Origin: Nematostella vectensis
Lineage: Eukaryota; Cnidaria; Anthozoa; Actiniaria; Edwardsiidae
Length of the DNA: 56,255 nt
NCBI RefSeq assembly: GCF_932526225.1
Contig: NC_064034.1
Span: 21,915,747-21,972,001, forward strand
Direction: 5' to 3'
Each line of letters opens with the position of its first letter. Within the stretch, counting starts at the first letter, position 1. The notes beneath the pieces were generated by a model. The model searched no databases. It was given only the letters and a program-made list of their open reading frames with translations, and was not told the origin of the DNA. Below, piece by piece: positions 1 through 10,900 of the stretch. The translations under genes were made by a program, and so were the position numbers.

Positions 1-43
1 AGGTCCCCGAGTCCAATAGATTGCTCGCAACTTCAACTAAGCT
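1..43 (-). CDS. Adhesion GPCR exon: GAIN domain continuation (partial)
   Basis: This short exon is cut by the left edge of the window. After an acceptor (TTTTTTGCACAG) it reads SLVEVASNLLDSGT. That matches the helical segment of GAIN subdomain A, where families typically read l..v.SNLLD. It starts in phase 0 and the preceding exon (913-1119) ends in phase 0, so the two join cleanly. The autoproteolysis site and membrane region must lie to the left of the window. Confidence 0.75.
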
Positions 44-912
44 CTGTGCAAAAAACAAAAAAACATATTTTTAGCTTGCTTTTATTTGATGCTCTTGATC
101 CCTACACTAACTCATATGCGCATTTTTTTTTTACCTCGGTATCTTTTAGGGTGCTATGAAAGCTATCGCCCATCTAACTTGTAGATGATGAATCATGAGC
201 GTTAAAACGTATCAATCGGTGTTCTTATATTACTAACCAGCATTAAAATCACACAACCCACGGCACGATAATTGATAGCGAGCTTAACAATGATCTGTTT
301 GTTTAGCCTGCTTTTTTGACCTCGAGAAATCTAACACGTTCCAGTTACACACAATAATCAGTTTTGTTATGATGTAATGGAGTGCTGAATGACTATGCAT
401 ATGCAAATCCGTGAGGAACCAGAAGAATCTGATGAATTCTTCCATTAGAGTCAGTTTTAAATAAACGTTTTTATTAAAAATTATTAACGTTTGTTTGAGG
501 TATCTTTTATGAGGTAAATTCATGCCTAACCGCGCCCAAGTTACTTGAAAGGTTAAAATACAACCAGACCACGCCCACTTTAGTATCTTTCAAGGTTGTT
601 TTAAAAAATTCCCGATGATCACGGCCGTTTGATATATGGCTTCCGTCAATCAAAATCCTTGAAGCGGACTCATTGGTAATCACTGAAATTAATTCCGCAA
701 AGCGCTGACCAATCAAAAGGCACCTTTGCTAGTTTGAACGACGGGGGCCAGAAAGAGGTTAAGCAGTGTTGTTGACGAGGGTTCCAAGGATATTGAAAAA
801 ATCGCAGTAAGGTAAAGCATCACAGTTTTGTATTAAAGTGAATGTATCTTTTTTTACTTTAACCTAAGAAAGAGGGGGGGGGGGGGGGCGACAACTCCAG
901 CAGACATCTTAC
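44..912. other. Intron with interspersed repeat fragments
   Basis: This is the intron between two GAIN exons. It has no convincing coding sequence. A G-run of about 15 bases lies near 872-888, close to the exon donor. A segment at about 583-637 resembles one at about 53,605-53,656 in the same orientation. A shorter piece near 137-160 shares its start (GTATCTTTTAGG). Read on the minus strand, these share a motif ending EFFK..LKDT. They look like dispersed repeat fragments, not gene exons. Confidence 0.4.
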
Positions 913-1119
913 CGAGGTGACGTTCCTCATTTTTTCTTTTTCCTCTTCGGTGACGTTGTGAGGATCAATTGCAGTGTTGTGGCCCAGAGCTCGCAGCATG
1001 CTCACTGCTATTTTGACGTCACCGCCGTATATTTGCTCATCACGTGAGGGGCTCGTTACTTGCGCTAACGCATCAGCAAGGTCAGCGGCTGCATTAGCGT
1101 TTATTATTGTTTTCGAAAG
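913..1119 (-). CDS. Adhesion GPCR exon: start of GAIN domain
   Basis: The exon runs from acceptor TTCTCTAG to donor GTAAGA and is 207 bp long with no stop. It reads about 68 residues, including NAAADLADALAQVTSP, then IYGGDVKIAVSMLRALG, then several potential N-glycosylation sites (NVT twice). An L..AL..VT.. segment followed by Y.GDV..A..ML is the typical start of GAIN subdomain A. It ends in phase 0 and joins the exon at 1-43. Its first base completes a codon that needs two bases from upstream. None of the donor choices for the HormR exon provides those, so an extra small exon may lie between 1,130 and 1,750. Confidence 0.8.
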
Positions 1120-1754
1120 CTAGAGAAATAATCAAATAGAGAGTGGTGGCTAAGGCTTACAAGGTAACCAAAATGAAAAGTTTCTTTTTTTATGTGATTC
1201 GTAACGTAGGCTGTGAAAGCTCCTTGATTGCATGGCTGTGGAGCTACCGCAAATCTGTGAGTATCAAAACGCGGTTTGATTATCTCAAAAGGGCAAGATA
1301 TGCGAGGTTGTATAACTATTTACTTAATCCCAGTGTAAGCTTAGACTATTTTGTAATTTGTTTATTTCGATGTTTAAATTTTTTGTGCATTTTACCCTAA
1401 GTTACATATCTTTATTTTACAAATAGAGCATTTTTTCTTTTTACGTATTTGTTTGAGCGAAAGTGAAAAAACTAATTTATCTTTAAAAATACTTAAAGCG
1501 GCAATTCCGCCAGTTTACTTCCGGTCGATTACGAAACAATCTCCAATAATTTTTAACGGAAACGCGAAAAATATTTAAAAATTTTAAAAGCAGTGTGTCC
1601 ATTAAAAGATTTTTTCAGGATGTGACTGACAATCTAGAGCCTGTTACATAGCGCGGATTCTGATAGTTCGTTTGCTTGTTTCGTTCTTCTTCCCATTTTT
1701 CTTCCAAATAATCTGTTGCTGTTGCTTACGATGGTTTAATAAGGTGCTACCTAC
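1120..1754. other. Intron between HormR and GAIN exons
   Basis: This is mostly AT-rich. On the minus strand a good acceptor (GATACTCACAG) near 1,270 is followed by a short open stretch. This could be the missing exon demanded by the phase mismatch, but its peptide is not diagnostic. No other gene or repeat stands out. Confidence 0.35.
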
Positions 1755-1858
1755 TTTCTCCTGTAAAAGAGCAAAGCGCACTGATACGCAGTTTTCCAAG
1801 TCTGGGGGTTCCCACACGGCCACTCCACTCTTTTGAGTACACATCCGGACAGCCGTCC
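1755..1858 (-). CDS. Adhesion GPCR exon: C-terminal half of HormR/HRM domain
   Basis: The acceptor is CTCTGTAG. The exon reads TAVRMCTQKSGVAVWEPPDL followed by ENCVS and an amphipathic helix (RFALLQEK). Its pattern R.C....G.W..PDL..C.S is the end of the hormone-receptor (HormR) domain found before GAIN in adhesion GPCRs. The first two bases (GG) join the single G left by the preceding exon to make Gly, which gives an exact phase match. The donor is uncertain: GTAGGT directly after GAGAAA (used here), or a stronger GTAAGC about 30 bp further on. Confidence 0.85.
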
Positions 1859-2275
1859 CTACAGAGTAAACAATGTTAAGAAGACACGTGTCTATTTAAA
1901 CCAATTGCAGTATTACAATTGAATTACTGGTTAAAGCGCAATTGAAGCGCAATTAAAGAAAGGAAGAGAATTTTGCAGTCACAAGAAACAGCGTGACGCA
2001 TCATTACAGTATTATTACACCAAGATAATACTCTCAGCATCTATCGTCTTTGTAGAATCCTTGCGCGCCAAAGGCCAATCCCTGGTACATGCCTCAGAAT
2101 ACTTTCAGGGACACTTTTTTTCTTACACTATTACTATAGTCTGTTTATGCTTCTCTGGGTAATAAAGACATTGTGTGATGTACACAAGTGCGTCCAGAAA
2201 GACAGGAGCACGATAGATTACGTCCTTAACCAAGAGGAAATGTTGACCTCAATTATAGTTTTCCAAATATCTGAC

Positions 2276-2389
2276 CTGATGTCCCGGATGGGCATGCTTG
2301 TCGCGCCTGTTCTTCGCTGTACGTCGCTGGCCAGGTTATATTGCGGGCGATTTCAAATGGACAAGAAGCCGAAGTATCGGAAGAAATAC
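2276..2389 (-). CDS. Adhesion GPCR exon: N-terminal half of HormR/HRM domain
   Basis: This 114-bp exon lies between acceptor TGTTCCAG and donor GTCAGA. Its 37 complete codons include SCPFEIARNITWPAT, then SEEQARQACPSGTS. The TWP..T..E.A...CP.G pattern with an early CP pair is the first half of HormR. The first two bases (GT) join the C left by the EGF exon to make Arg. The last base (G) joins the GG of the next exon. Both junctions are in phase, which strongly supports the model. Potential N-glycosylation site: NIT. Confidence 0.88.
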
Positions 2390-2464
2390 CTGGAACAATA
2401 ACAATAGTTTATTCATCGTCGGTTGAAACTTCTAAATTATTGTTTAGCTTTGTTTCTTACTTAC

Positions 2465-2587
2465 GCTGACATGACACACCATTCCCGACATATCCAGACA
2501 GACAGGTGCACATGAAGCCACCGTGCGTGTTGAAGCAGGATGCAAACTGACTGCAGTTATCCACCCTCTCAGTGCACTCGTCACGGT
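2465..2587 (-). CDS. Adhesion GPCR exon: calcium-binding EGF domain
   Basis: A 123-bp exon encodes one complete EGF module. The N-terminal RDEC (with Asp supplied across the splice) and a central asparagine fit the calcium-binding subtype. The six cysteines run DEC..VDNC..FASC, then GGFMCTC and GNGVSC. The acceptor is CTCTTTCAG and the donor GTAAGT. The first codon is split with the preceding FN3 exon (G|AC = Asp), the position expected for a Ca ligand. The module is flanked by FN3 and HormR, so it sits just before the GAIN region, as a spacer in the stalk. Confidence 0.9.
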
Positions 2588-2774
2588 CTGAAAGAGAGTA
2601 AGGATGGGTGAGTAGTTTGGATCTATCACTGACAGCCTGAAATAATATACGCGACAGTATAATGTTGTTATATCAAAATATGGTGGTGAAAAAAGTGACT
2701 TTTCAGTGACAGTAAAAATAAACATCCCATCTTAATGTCAAATGTCGTTTAATAATATACATACAGTTTCTTAC

Positions 2775-3041
2775 CAAGGGTTTTTATACTCTTGTTTCCT
2801 ATCGTCCACGGACTGAAGCCATGTATGTTTTTACCGCGTATCGAGATCCGATACTCTGTAAGCTGAGCCAACCCCTGCACAATGAGGGACGTCTGGTTTG
2901 TGGAGTCGATGACGCAATGAGAGTTCGGCACACAAGCCTGTATTCTGTAAAGCTCGACCTCAGCACTCGCGGGTAGAGTTGGCCATGTCACGTGAATACT
3001 ATTCCAGCCAATCGCCACTACCCGTAAGTCACTGGGACCCT
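2775..3041 (-). CDS. Adhesion GPCR exon: third FN3 domain (complete)
   Basis: A 267-bp exon of 88 full codons. It opens GPSDLRVVAIGWNSIHVTW, the typical FN3 beginning with the conserved core tryptophan. It ends with an L..YRISIRGKN..GFS.W segment, the conserved Tyr strand and GxS turn. Acceptor AATCAG, donor GTAAGA. It contains an additional cysteine pair (IQACV and SHCVI). Phase 1 at both ends is typical of a shuffled extracellular domain. The leading AG combines with an A from the previous exon to give Lys. A potential N-glycosylation site (NQT) lies mid-domain. Confidence 0.88.
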
Positions 3042-3325
3042 CTGATTATAATGAACTATGGGTTATTTTATTTTTGAAAAGATTGCGTTATCCATAGTGT
3101 GTTATTTATATTGACCACAAAAACGTCTTTTGTATAAGGAAGTATCAAGGTATTTGGAATGGTGTTAAATGTATCTTTTTGGAAGCACAGTTAACTGTCA
3201 AGGGCAGTGATATTGATTTTTATAATTCCCTCAATCGAGGTGGTTTTTGGACATATAATACAATGGGTAAGTGAGTATTAGAATGTAATCCCCTTCGTTT
3301 ATTCAATAAACTACCTGTTTTAAAA

Positions 3326-3565
3326 TGGGTATTGGCATATAAACCCCTGGAATCATAATGGTTTATGGCATAAATCAACTGGACAAGCTATTGTGGGTAT
3401 ATGCATTGTGGGTATATGCAATAGCCCACCTTTTAAGATAGGTATTGACATATAATCCACTGAAATCATGGTGGTTTATGGAATAAATCGACTGGATAAG
3501 TTAAGGTGGGTATTGGGATCTAAACCCTTGGTATATGCAATAACCTACTTGTTAAGATGGATATT
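3326..3565. repeat. Imperfect ~114-bp tandem duplication reaching the splice donor
   Basis: Two imperfect copies of about 114 bp start near 3,326 and 3,440. Each begins GGTATTG.CATATAA and later contains TGGTTTATGG.ATAAATC. A third partial match (CTTGTTAAGATGGATATTGG) covers the end of the FN3 exon at 3,549-3,560 and its donor. A 19-base phrase (TTGTGGGTATATGCA type) is also doubled near 3,393-3,420. Locally duplicated intron sequence. Confidence 0.6.
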
Positions 3566-3735
3566 GGTGCAGTTGACACTACTTTGGTTTCAGAAGGTCC
3601 CGCGCCAGCAGCCGTCAAGGCAGCGATAACAAGAGTGTATGTGGAGTTTGGGCGAAGATTCTGCACTTCTACGAACTGTTTATTCTTTACCAGAAGCCCA
3701 CGAAAAAATGAAGGCGTAGTCGAAGATACATTAAC
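3549..3735 (-). CDS. Adhesion GPCR exon: second half of FN3 domain 2
   Basis: A 187-bp exon in phase 0 at its start. It carries the C-terminal half of an FN3 fold, VQNLRPNSTYTLVIAALTAA followed by GAGPSE and a VVST motif. The L.P.S.Y.L.I.A.T..G.GP pattern is diagnostic. Acceptor CTCCTGCAG; donor GTAGGT. It joins the exon at 4,249-4,355 without a frame change. Splitting an FN3 domain by a phase-0 intron in its middle is common in metazoan genes. Confidence 0.85.
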
Positions 3736-3741
3736 CTGCAG

Positions 3742-4248
3742 GAGACGAGAATAGGTTCGCAATAGTTCCCTCACAACCACTAAGCTTTTGTTGTTTGGTT
3801 TCGTGGTAGGTAAATCAATGTTGATACTCTTTTATCCATTGGTAGAACGTTGCCTTTTTATGTTGTTGTTTATTTCTCCAATAAATGGGCGGTTTTATTG
3901 AATATTGAATATAACATATACATTTTGATATAGAACCAACTATAACAATATTAATATTTTAATTAACAACAAACTACTACGCAAGTAGCGCAACCTAGAT
4001 GAGGCGGATAAGTTTTAAAAGTCAGCGCACTTGGCAATAGTCTTATGGTAGTTCTGATATCGCAAAACACCATGGCTGTCGTAATGCTTCGCCAGTGACA
4101 TCATTCGCCATTTGCACTGTCAAGGCCATTAAAATAGGTATATACGATAACAATTGACTGGCAGGTGACGATAAACAAATTAGCATTCACAGTATAAACT
4201 TTAATATTCCATTTATCCTAACAGGAGGTTACTAAACTAGATACTCAC
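3742..4248. other. Intron within FN3 domain 2
   Basis: AT-rich intron with no coding signal beyond its splice sites. No repeat or RNA gene is recognised. Confidence 0.4.
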
Positions 4249-4355
4249 GGTATAACCCTGCAATATTCCGTTTATTCTAACAGGCGGTGCCCATTGTAGC
4301 CCAAGACTCCTGGGGGATACAAAATTTACGCTGATGCGTTCTACTCTTTCAGGTA
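4249..4355 (-). CDS. Adhesion GPCR exon: first half of FN3 domain 2
   Basis: A 107-bp exon not visible as a long ORF. After acceptor GTATTGCAG it reads PERVERISVNFVSPRSLGLQ, then WAPPVRINGILQGYT, then donor GTGAGT. The sequence S.GLQW.PP...NG.L.GYT is the classic FN3 first half (B and C strands with the core Trp and the PP..NG turn). It ends in phase 0 and completes the domain with the exon at 3,549-3,735. The leading TA can be completed by the T left by the exon at 5,096-5,281. Confidence 0.82.
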
Positions 4356-5095
4356 CTGCAATACATCAAACAAACCATTGTCTGTTACAGCAAAATAGAT
4401 GTGTGGTAATATAAAAGACTTCTTTTTATGGTAGAGTGGACTTTAACAGAACGGTCACATCAGCCATTTCCTAAAAGGGAAGGCGTCTACAAACGGCTCC
4501 AGCCAAGCCGGTTCCCTACTAAGTACAGCAGTAGCGTAGCTAGGTTTCACCGAGGAATGACTGTATGTATAAAAACGAAACGCCGCCATTTGTCCATTTT
4601 TCCGTTCCCAAGTTGTCAGAGGCCTTTGCCAGAGTGTATCAATTATACAAGAACACCAATCATACAAGAAGAGCCTGTCTTTTTCGCCGGCCGATTTTAC
4701 TAGTTCTACAATATATATATATTTTTTCAAACTCTGCCCGTGGAGGAGGTTGCATTGGATTGTCTCTCTTGCTATTACTTACCTCCCTCTTTAGTTCGAC
4801 ATCTGACCACACTTGTCTTTTTGTATGACCTTTCGGTTTTCGCCCAAACCTTGACGCGATAGCTTGTGAAAGGCACTATAAATAATGAGCAAAAATATCA
4901 TCATTTGGTGCTGATTTGTGATATACCTAAGAGAATGCACTTATATTGAAGTCGTAAACGCATGTGCACTTGGGCGACAGTCTTCTGACAGTATTCATTT
5001 TTATACCCTATTGCTGTAAGTAATCCTCTTCTCACTCCCCTAATCACCCTCCTTTACCATATACCTCCTCGTTTTAAATTACGTAATATACGTAC
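4356..5095. other. Intron, possible missing FN3 half-exon
   Basis: The first FN3 domain appears to lack its last strands (the Y.I.V.A segment). A small phase 1-1 exon may therefore hide here, but I cannot point to one. The overlapping ORFs on both strands at 4,428-4,830 show no family motif. A short (TA)n tract lies near 4,710-4,725. Confidence 0.35.
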
Positions 5096-5281
5096 ATAGA
5101 TCACGGAACTCGTAATATCGTGCACTCTTGGGAAGCGACTTAGTGATGAGAGCTTCGCTTCCACCTTCTTGCTTCAAGCGCAGGTTGTAGCTTCTGATCA
5201 TGTTATAAACATCTCTTGAGTATTGCCACGAAATGTTAAGTGATGTTACAGTTTTCTCGCATGAGATGTTCGCCATGACAT
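5096..5281 (-). CDS. Adhesion GPCR exon: FN3 domain 1 (first part)
   Basis: A 186-bp exon with 61 full codons. It reads ANISCEKTVTSLNISWQYS, then IRSYNLRLKQ, and ends YYEFRDL. The SLNISW segment with the core Trp, a SYNL.L strand and Y.F.DL match the first two thirds of an FN3 domain. Acceptor TTCTTGAAG; donor GTACGT. The leading AT combines with the A at the end of the LamG exon to make Asn. This shows that the LamG exon splices across the whole minisatellite to this exon. The last strands of the domain are missing, either in an unrecognised exon or through divergence. Confidence 0.75.
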
Positions 5282-7950
5282 CTTCAAGAATAAAAATTGT
5301 TTTTCATTAGAAATTGCTAAATAGTCTGCAGATAATTTTGAGCCAGTGCACAACCCCACAATAAAAGTGGGTTAAGTAGCACCCCTTTCCTACCTACCAC
5401 CGCCTTATGGAACAAAAAACATTAACAAAATTAAGAATCTCAAACGGGCCTACAGTGGTACATATATCAAACGGGCCTACAGTGGTACATACATCAAACG
5501 GGCCTACAGTGGTACACCCATCAAACGGGCCTACAGTGGTACATCCATCAAACGGGCCTACAGTGGTACATATATCAAACGGGCCTACAGTGGTACATAC
5601 ATCAAACGGGCCTACAGTGGTACATCCATCAAACGGGCCTACAGTGGTACATACATCAAACGGGCCTACAGTGGTACATACATCAAACGGGCCTACAGTG
5701 GTACATCCATCAAACGGGCCTACAGTGGTGCATCCATCAAACGGGCCTACAGTGGTACATACATCAGACGGGCCTACAGTGGTACATACATCAAACGGGC
5801 CTACAGTGGTACATCCATCAAACGGGCCTACAGTGGTACATCCATCAAACGGGCCTACAGTGGTGCATCCATCAAACGGGCCTACAGTGGTACACCCATC
5901 AAACGGGCCTACAGTGGTACATACATCAAACGGGCCTACAGTGGTACATCCATCAAACGGGCTTACAGTGGTACATACATCAAACGGGCCTACAGTGGTA
6001 CACCCATCAAACGGGCCTACAGTGGTACACCCATCAAACGGGCCTACAGTGGTACATCCATCAGACGGGCCTACAGTGGTACATCCATCAAACGGGCCTA
6101 CAGTGGTACATCCATCAAACGGGCCTACAGTGGTACATACATCAAACGGGCTTACAGTGGTACATCCATCAAACGGGCCTACAGTGGTACATCCATCAAA
6201 CGGGCCTACAGTGGTACATCCATCAAACGGGCCTACAGTGGTACACCCATCAAACGGGCCTACAGTGGTACATCCATCAAACGGGCCTACAGTGGTACAT
6301 ACATCAAACGGGCCAACAGTGGTACATACATCAAACGGGCCAACAGTGGTACATACATCAAACGGGCTTACAGTGGTACATCCATCAAACGGGCCTACAG
6401 TGGTACATGCATCAAACGGGCCTACAGTGGTACATCCATCTGACGGGCCTACAGTGGTACATCCATCAAACGGGCCTACAGTGGTACATCCATCAAACGG
6501 GCCTACAGTGGTACATACATCAAACGGGCCTACAGTGATACATACATCAAACGGGCCTACAGTGGTACATACATCAAACGGGCTTACAGTGGTACATCCA
6601 TCAAACGGGCCTACAGTGGTACACCCATCAAACGGGCCTACAGTGGTACATCCATCAAACAGGCCTACAGTGGTACATCCATCAACAGGCCTACAGTGGT
6701 ACATCCATCAAACGGGCCTACAGTGGTACACCCATCAAACGGGCCTACAGTGGTACACCCATCAAACGGGCCTACAGTGGTACATACATCAAACGGGCCT
6801 ACAGTGGTACATCCATCAAACGGGCCTACAGTGGTACATACATCAAACGGGCTTACAGTGGTACACCCATCAAACGGGCCTACAGTGGTACACCCATCAA
6901 ACGGGCCTACAGTGGTACACCCATCAAACGGGCCTACAGTGGTACACCCATCAAACGGGCCTACAGTGGTACATACATCAAACGGGCCTACAGTGGTACA
7001 TCCATCAAACGGGCCTACAGTGGTACATACATCAAACGGGCTTACAGTGGTACATCCATCAAACGGGCCTACAGTGGTACACCCATCAAACGGGCCTACA
7101 GTGGTACATCCATCAAACGGGCCTACAGTGGTACATACATCAAACGGGCCAACAGTGGTACATACATCAAACGGGCCTACAGTGGTACATCCATCAAACG
7201 GGCCTACAGTGGTACATACATCAAACGGGCCTACAGTGGTACATCCATCAAACGGGCCTACAGTGGTACATCCATCAAACGGGCCTACAGTGGTACATAC
7301 ATCAAACGGGCCTACAGTGGTACATACATCAAACGGGCCAACAGTGGTACATCCATCAAACGGGCCTACAGTGGTACATCCATCAAACGGGCTTACAGTG
7401 GTACATCCATCAAACGGGCCTACAGTGGTACATCCATCAAACGGGCCTACAGTGGTACATCCATCAAACGGGCCTACAGTGGTACATACATCAAACGGGC
7501 CTACAGTGGTACATCCATCAAACGGGCCTACAGTGGTACACCCATCAAACGGGCCTACAGTTGTACATCCATCAAACGGGCCTGCAGTGGTACATCCATC
7601 AAACGGGCCTGCAGTGGTACACCCATCAAACGGGCCTGCAGTGGTACATCCATCAAACGGGCCTACAGTGATACATCCATCAAACGGGCCTGCAGTGGTA
7701 CACCCACCAAACGGGCCTACAGTGGTACACCCATCAAACGGGCCTACAGTGGTACATACATCAAACGGGCCTACAGTGGTACATCCATCAAACGGGCCTA
7801 CAGTGGTACATCCATCAAACGGGCCTACAGTGGTACATACATCAAACGGGCTAACAGTGGTACATCCATCAAACGGGCCTACAGTGGTACATCCATCAAA
7901 CGGGCCTACAGTGGTACATACATCAAACGGGCCTACAGTGGTACATCCAT

Positions 7951-10900
7951 CAAACGGGGCTACAGTGGTACATCCATCAAACGGGCCTACAGTGGTACAC
8001 CCATCAAACGGGCCTACAGTGGTACACCCATCAAACGGGCCTACAGTGATACATACATCAAACGGGCCTACAGTGGTACATACATCAAACGGGCATACAG
8101 TGATACATACATCAAACGGGCTTACAGTGGTACATCCATCAAACGGGCCTACAGTGGTACATCCATCAAACGGGCCTACAGTGGTATATACATCAAACGG
8201 GCCTACAGTGGTACATACATCAAACGGGCCTACAGTGGTACATACATCAAACGGGCCTACAGTGGTACATACATCAAACGGGCCTACAGTGGTACACCCA
8301 TCAAACGGGCCTACAGTGGTACATCCATCAAACGGGCCTACAGTGATACATACATCAAACGGGCCTACAGTGGTACATCCATCAAACGGGCCTACAGTGG
8401 TACACCCATCAAACGGGCCTACAATGATACATACATCAAACGGGCCTACAGTGATACATACATCAAACGGGCCTACAGTGGTACATACATCAAACGGGCC
8501 TACAGTGGCAGTGGTACATACATCAAACGGGCTTACAGTGGTACATCCATCAAACGGGCCTACAGTGGTACATACATCAAACGGGCATACAGTGATACAT
8601 ACATCAAACGGGCTTACAGTGGTACATACATCAAACGGGCCTACAGCGGTACATCCATCAAACGGGCCTACAGTGGTACATCCATCAAACGGGCTTACAG
8701 TGGTACATCCATCAAACGGGCCTACAGTGGTACATACATCAAACGGGCCTACAGTAATACATACATCAAACGGGCTTACAGTGGTACATCCATCAAACGG
8801 GCCTACAGTGGTACATCCATCAAACGGGCCTACAGTGGTACATACATCAAACGGGCCTACAGTGGTACATCCATCAAACGGGCCTACAGTGGTACATCCA
8901 TCAAACGGGCCTACAGTGGTACATACATCAAACGGGCCTACAGTGGTACATCCATCAAACGGGCCTACAGTGGTACATCCATCAAACGGGCCTACAGTGG
9001 TACATACATCAAACGGGCCAACAGTGGTACATACATCAAACGGGCCTACAGTGGTACACCCATCAAACGGGCCTACAGTGGTACATCCATCAAACGGGCC
9101 TACAGTGGTACATACATCAAACGGGCCTACAGTGGTACACCCATCAAACGGGCCTACAGTGGTACATACATCAAACGGGCCAACAGTGGTACATACATCA
9201 AACGGGCTTACAGTGGTACATCCATCAAACGGGCCTGCAGTGGTACATCCATCAAACGGGCCTACAGTGGTACATACATCAAACGGGCCTACAGTGGTAC
9301 ATACATCAAACGGGCCTACAGTGGTACATCCATCAAACGGGCCTACAGTGGTACATCCATCAAACGGGCCTGCAGTGGTACATCCATCAAACGGGCCTAC
9401 AGTGGTACATACATCAAACGGGCCTACAGTGATACATACATCAAACGGGCATACAGTGATACATACATCAAACGGGCCTACAGTGGTACATCCATCAAAC
9501 GGGCCTACAGTGGTACATCCATCAAACGGGCCTACAGTGGTACATACATCAAACGGGCCTACAGTGGTACATACATCAAACGGGCCTGCAGTGGTACACA
9601 CATCAAACGCGCCTACAGTGATACATACATCAAACGGGCCTACAGTGGTACATACATCAAACGGGCATACAGTGATACATACATCAAACGGGCTTACAGT
9701 GGTACATCCATCAAACGGGCCTACAGTGGTACATCCATCAAACGGGCCTACAGTGGTACATACATCAAACGGGCCTACAGTGGTACATCCATCAAACGGG
9801 CCTACAGTGGTACATCCATCAAACGGGCCTACAGTGGTACATCCATCAAACGGGCCAACAGTGGTACATACATCAAACGGGCCTACAGTGGTACATACAT
9901 CAAACGGGCCTACAGTGGTACATCCATCAAACGGGCCTACAGTGATACATACATCAAACGGGCCTACAGTGGTACATCCATCAAACGGGCCTACAGTGGT
10001 ACATCCATCAAACGGGCCTACAGTGGTACACCCATCAAACGGGCCTACAGTGATACATCCATCAAACGGGCCTACAGTGGTACATCCATCAAACGGGCCT
10101 ACAGTGGTACATACATCAAACGGGCCTACAGTGATACATACATCAAACGGGCCTACAGTGGTACATCCATCAAACGGGCCTACAGTGGTACATACATCAA
10201 ACGGGCCTACAGTGGTACATACATCAAACGGGCCTACAGTGGTACATCCATCAAACGGGCTTACAGTGGTACATCCATCAAACGGGCCTACAGTGATACA
10301 TCCATCAAACGGGCCTACAGTGGTACATCCATCAAACGGGCCTACAGTGGTACATACATCAAACGGGCCTACAGTGATACATACATCAAACGGGCCTACA
10401 GTGGTACATCCATCAAACGGGCCTACAGTGGTACATACACCAAACGGGCCTACAGTGGTACATACATCAAACGGGCCTACAGTGGTACATCCATCAAACG
10501 GGCTTACAGTGGTACATCCATCAAACGGGCCTACAGTGGTGCATCCATCAAACGGGCCTACAGTGGTACATCCATCAAACGGGCCTACAGTGGTACATCC
10601 ATCAAACAGGCCTACAGTGGTACATACATCAAACGGGCCTACAGTGGTACATCCATCAAACGGGCCTACAGTGATACATACATCAAACAGGCCTACAGTG
10701 GTACATCCATCAAACAGGCCTACAGTGGTACATCCATCAAACGGGCCTACAGTGGTACATCCATCAAACGGGCCTACAGTGGTGCATACATCAAACGGGC
10801 CTACAGTGATACATACATCAAACGGGCTTACAGTGGTACATCCATCAAACGGGCCTACAGTGGTACATCCATCAAACGGGCCTACAGTGGTACATCCATC

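Noticed and set aside
2147-2401. Plus-strand 84-codon ORF
   Set aside because: It is the shadow of the HormR exon on the minus strand, which has matching splice sites and domain signature.
3557-3754. Plus-strand 65-codon ORF
   Set aside because: Shadow of the FN3-2b exon on the minus strand.
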